A DNA stretch of 64,000 nucleotides from assembly GCA_026874595.1 (NCBI GenBank), contig CM049308.1:70838624-70902623 (forward strand), read 5' to 3'. The stretch's first letter is position 1, and the number at the start of each line of letters is the position of its first letter. The DNA is from Sipunculus nudus (lineage: Eukaryota > Annelida > Sipuncula > Golfingiida > Sipunculidae). The notes under the pieces were generated by a model. That model saw nothing but the letters and a program-made list of their open reading frames with translations. It was not told where the DNA came from and did no database searches. The position numbers and the translations under genes were made by a program. Shown here in pieces: positions 61,577 to 64,000 of the stretch.

Positions 61577-64000
61577 CTAAAATGTCTTGGAAAACAACAT
61601 TGCCAGTAAAAAGATGATGAACAAAGCAGCGGTGACGAGACCGATGATGTTTAGGATCAGCGCCATCTTGCCTCTCATGGCCGCCTTCGGGTACTGGCCT
61701 CGTTTGATGGCAGAGCGGGACATCAGAGAACACGCCAGGGCGGGGCCACCTGGTGAGCAAAAAGAGAACTACCATTCATCGATAAAATAATGGTTAATCA
61801 TTAAAAGTAGTTTTTCGTGCCATACATCAAATACTCCTACTGCTAAAGTACATACTACCAAGACGATGATGATGATGATGATTATTATTATAAACTGAAA
61901 TGATGAATAATATATTTGATAGCTGTGCCCTTAGCTTAAAAGTACAACAGGTGTGCTAATTAGATGTAATGTGGTACCTAAATTGCTTGTAAAAAACAGC
62001 TACTAAAGACATCAATGGGATTTTTTTTATGATAAAACACCCTTTCGTTCAGAAAATGCTAAAAAATGCATTCATGTTTCGGTTCATTACAAAAAGAACA
62101 ATAATTTCCCGATTAGTGCTTTTCGCTTTACTACAAGAACAAGTACAAACGGTTTAGCCCTTAATTCCGACATGAGACATACGGGTTTTGAGCGCTGTCG
62201 AAATTATTTGACGCCGGAAGAACACTCTGGGGATAACCGCGCCCTCATCCGAAAATTGTAGAATTACAAAAAGTACCTAACACCAATAAAATATTGGCTC
62301 CCTTCTCCGTATGATGTCACCCCCTAAAGATTCCGATACATACACCTCTGAGCTGATAACATTTTAACATAGAAATAGATAATTTATGATATCTTTTTAA
62401 TATATTATTTTAAGCTAATTTAAGTCTGTAGTCCAAAAAATAGCTGACACAGTTAATGGCGTTGAACATTAGTGAATGTTTTGGTACATGTTTGACAGAT
62501 TCAGAGTTTATTAAGTTTACTGGTGTCTGCGAATATGTGTGCTTTCGATATCTGATTTTCTTGCAGAAATTATGTTTTTGTACAGGGGCAATACGAAAGT
62601 AGCGGAGTAACCATTGGTGGAGACTTTCAAGGATTTATTCTACCAAATATAGGTGTGAAGAAAATTCTTACCGAAACAGATGTTGACGAACACAACGATC
62701 AGAGAGAAGATAAGGTGTGGGTTTGGTTTATTCATCGCGGACGGAGGCGGTGCGAACACAGATGGCGCCATGGAATACCCAGTGCGCGCAGTAGCGTACG
62801 ACGACACAGAGGGCGCTCCAGGTCTGTAACCATACATCATGCCCGGCGGAAAGTCGGGTGGCGTCCTGCGATACAACATGGCGTCACTCAGTTCGCTAGG
62901 ACTCGGTGTAGGACCGTAGGGGTTATAAGGTGGGTGCCCACCCATAGGGTACATAGGGTATCCGGATGGCACCCCCTGTGGCGGCATGTTATTTGGATCC
63001 ATCATTGGAACAGGGGATTCGTGCAATCTTTGATATTGCCCGTGGGGTGCACCAGGTGGCGGGTATTGCATATGCCCCGGAGCCGGCTGTTGAACTGTTG
63101 GCTCCATCTGCTGGTTGTATTGGTCACCTGGGGGCACATTCATCGCGATGACATCGTCCACATTTGTTTCAACACGTGACCCTGTGTCTGTAAATGGTTG
63201 GTTAGACGCTGGGATATACCTAACTGCTGGCTGACTGTGATATGCCAGTGATTGGGTGTTATTCTCGGGCGGTCTTTGGTATTCCGACGGTTGTTGCAAC
63301 CTAATTTCCGGTACAGACCCTAGTGGTGGCAGAGAGGGACCATGTCCCTTTTCTATAGAGTCTGATTCTTTTTGTTGATTTTCCGAGAGCGTCCTTGGAA
63401 CCATTGTGTCAGAACTCCCTGAGTTTGAACCATTTTGTACAGTTTTTCTGGGAGCTGCAATTGGGTGTTTATTTATAACATCACCAGTCCTAGATAAACT
63501 GTTATTCTGAGGGTTGGCAGTGTCAGAGCTGTCAAGTTTTGTACCAGGGTGCACTCTTGGTTTTTGTTCAAGTAATCGCTCTTTCTCTGGGGGTAGCTCC
63601 CCCTGTCGGCCGTTTAGATTAGTTCTTTTTGTCGCATTTTCGTTCACAACATTGTCCCGCTTTAGCTGGGGAGCTGACGGCGTATCAGAAAAGTGAGATG
63701 TGTCTTGGTTCCGTAGCAACGACTCATGATCATCATCCGAATAATCCGAATCCGTATAATCATCAGACAAATCGTCCGGATCAAAGTAATGAGCGTTAGG
63801 GTCAATGGTCACAATTTCGATACCTTCCACAGCGTACTTCTTGTTTCCGGTGACCTTGGCCTTCCATTCTTTGTCCCTCTCGCTCTCCTCTACTAGAGGC
63901 GTCTGTTCAGTTCTTGTCTCCTCGTCCAGTAAACATTCCCCGTCCGATACATAGGTTATCCTATTAACAGAGTCGTTCCAGCTTAGTGTTTTACTTTTGC
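61577..64000 (-). CDS. CD225/dispanin-family transmembrane protein, 3' two exons, 5' end off the right edge
   Basis: Two coding exons: 62672-64000 (open to the window edge) and 61577-61749, joined in frame (phase 1; GTAAGA donor, CACCAG acceptor). The visible 499 residues are a long hydrophilic region followed by a C-terminal membrane module. The acidic cluster DPDDLSDDYTDSDYSDDD is rich in possible phosphosites; a proline/tyrosine/methionine-rich stretch (PPPGAPHGQY, PPYNPYGPTPSPSEL) follows. The module has a first hydrophobic segment HLIFSLIVVFVNICFG-GPALACSL, a basic loop SRSAIKRGQYPKAAMRGK, and a second span ALILNIIGLVTAALFIIFLL, ending in LFSKTF. This arrangement, including A-x3-G-x-Y-x2-A in the loop, is that of CD225/dispanin proteins (IFITM, PRRT and SynDIG groups). 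The very long N-terminal region argues against a simple IFITM; closer assignment is not possible. No in-frame ATG is seen at the right edge, so the start is outside. Confidence 0.85.

Noticed and set aside
62655-63179. 174-residue plus-strand open frame
   Set aside because: Arginine/histidine-rich antisense shadow of the CD225-like coding exon.

Overview
This is an AT-rich, intron-rich animal nuclear DNA window with no bacterial features. Gene content (MCTS1, RBM41, a KCTD3/SHKBP1-type BTB-WD40 gene and a CD225/dispanin membrane protein gene) is generic for animals. The dispersed repeats are of the style common in molluscs: tandem arrays inside mobile elements, GGACGGACGAC-type 3' ends followed by a palindrome ending in GAGCT, and tRNA-like SINEs. 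A lophotrochozoan, most likely a bivalve mollusc, is my best guess; the species cannot be read from the sequence.

Layout. (1) Positions 84-14847, minus strand: MCTS1, five visible coding exons with the C-terminal end beyond the left edge. Its 9.5 kb first intron holds a 145-bp satellite-like array, a dispersed repeat and a 2.1 kb element with long inverted ends. (2) 14848-16125: the short divergent promoter interval between MCTS1 and RBM41, itself invaded by a degenerate terminal-inverted-repeat element. (3) 16126-20725, plus strand: complete RBM41 in six coding exons (403 residues). (4) 20726-24887: convergent intergenic/3' UTR DNA. (5) 24888-54101, minus strand: complete KCTD3/SHKBP1 orthologue in 19 coding exons (698 residues) over 29 kb, its introns full of mobile elements. 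(6) 54102-58480: intergenic DNA with a 58-bp (TC)n tract and old repeats. (7) 58481-59278, minus strand: an unrecognised intronless 265-residue gene with an X-box-like site and CRE sites upstream. (8) 59500-60720: recent duplications and SINE pieces. (9) 61577-64000, minus strand: the last two coding exons of a CD225/dispanin family gene, running off the right edge.

Exon coordinates were set by joining splice sites by hand. Reading frame is kept across every junction of MCTS1, RBM41, the KCTD3-like gene and the CD225 gene, and the products align residue by residue with the human families as I know them. These genes do not form a pathway. MCTS1 (translation re-initiation) and RBM41 (RNA-binding protein tied to the minor spliceosome) share a divergent promoter; the rest look like independent neighbours.

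The best observations are structural: a hAT-type element with a perfect 8-bp target duplication, a Mutator-like element with ~430-bp inverted ends and a 9-bp target duplication, a small hAT-type element, a 2.3 kb retroposon-like element with a ~16-bp target duplication, three GC-AG introns among 28 complete introns, and an intronic 63-bp exon-like duplication whose identity stops exactly at a splice-donor position. I saw no convincing new multi-gene system.
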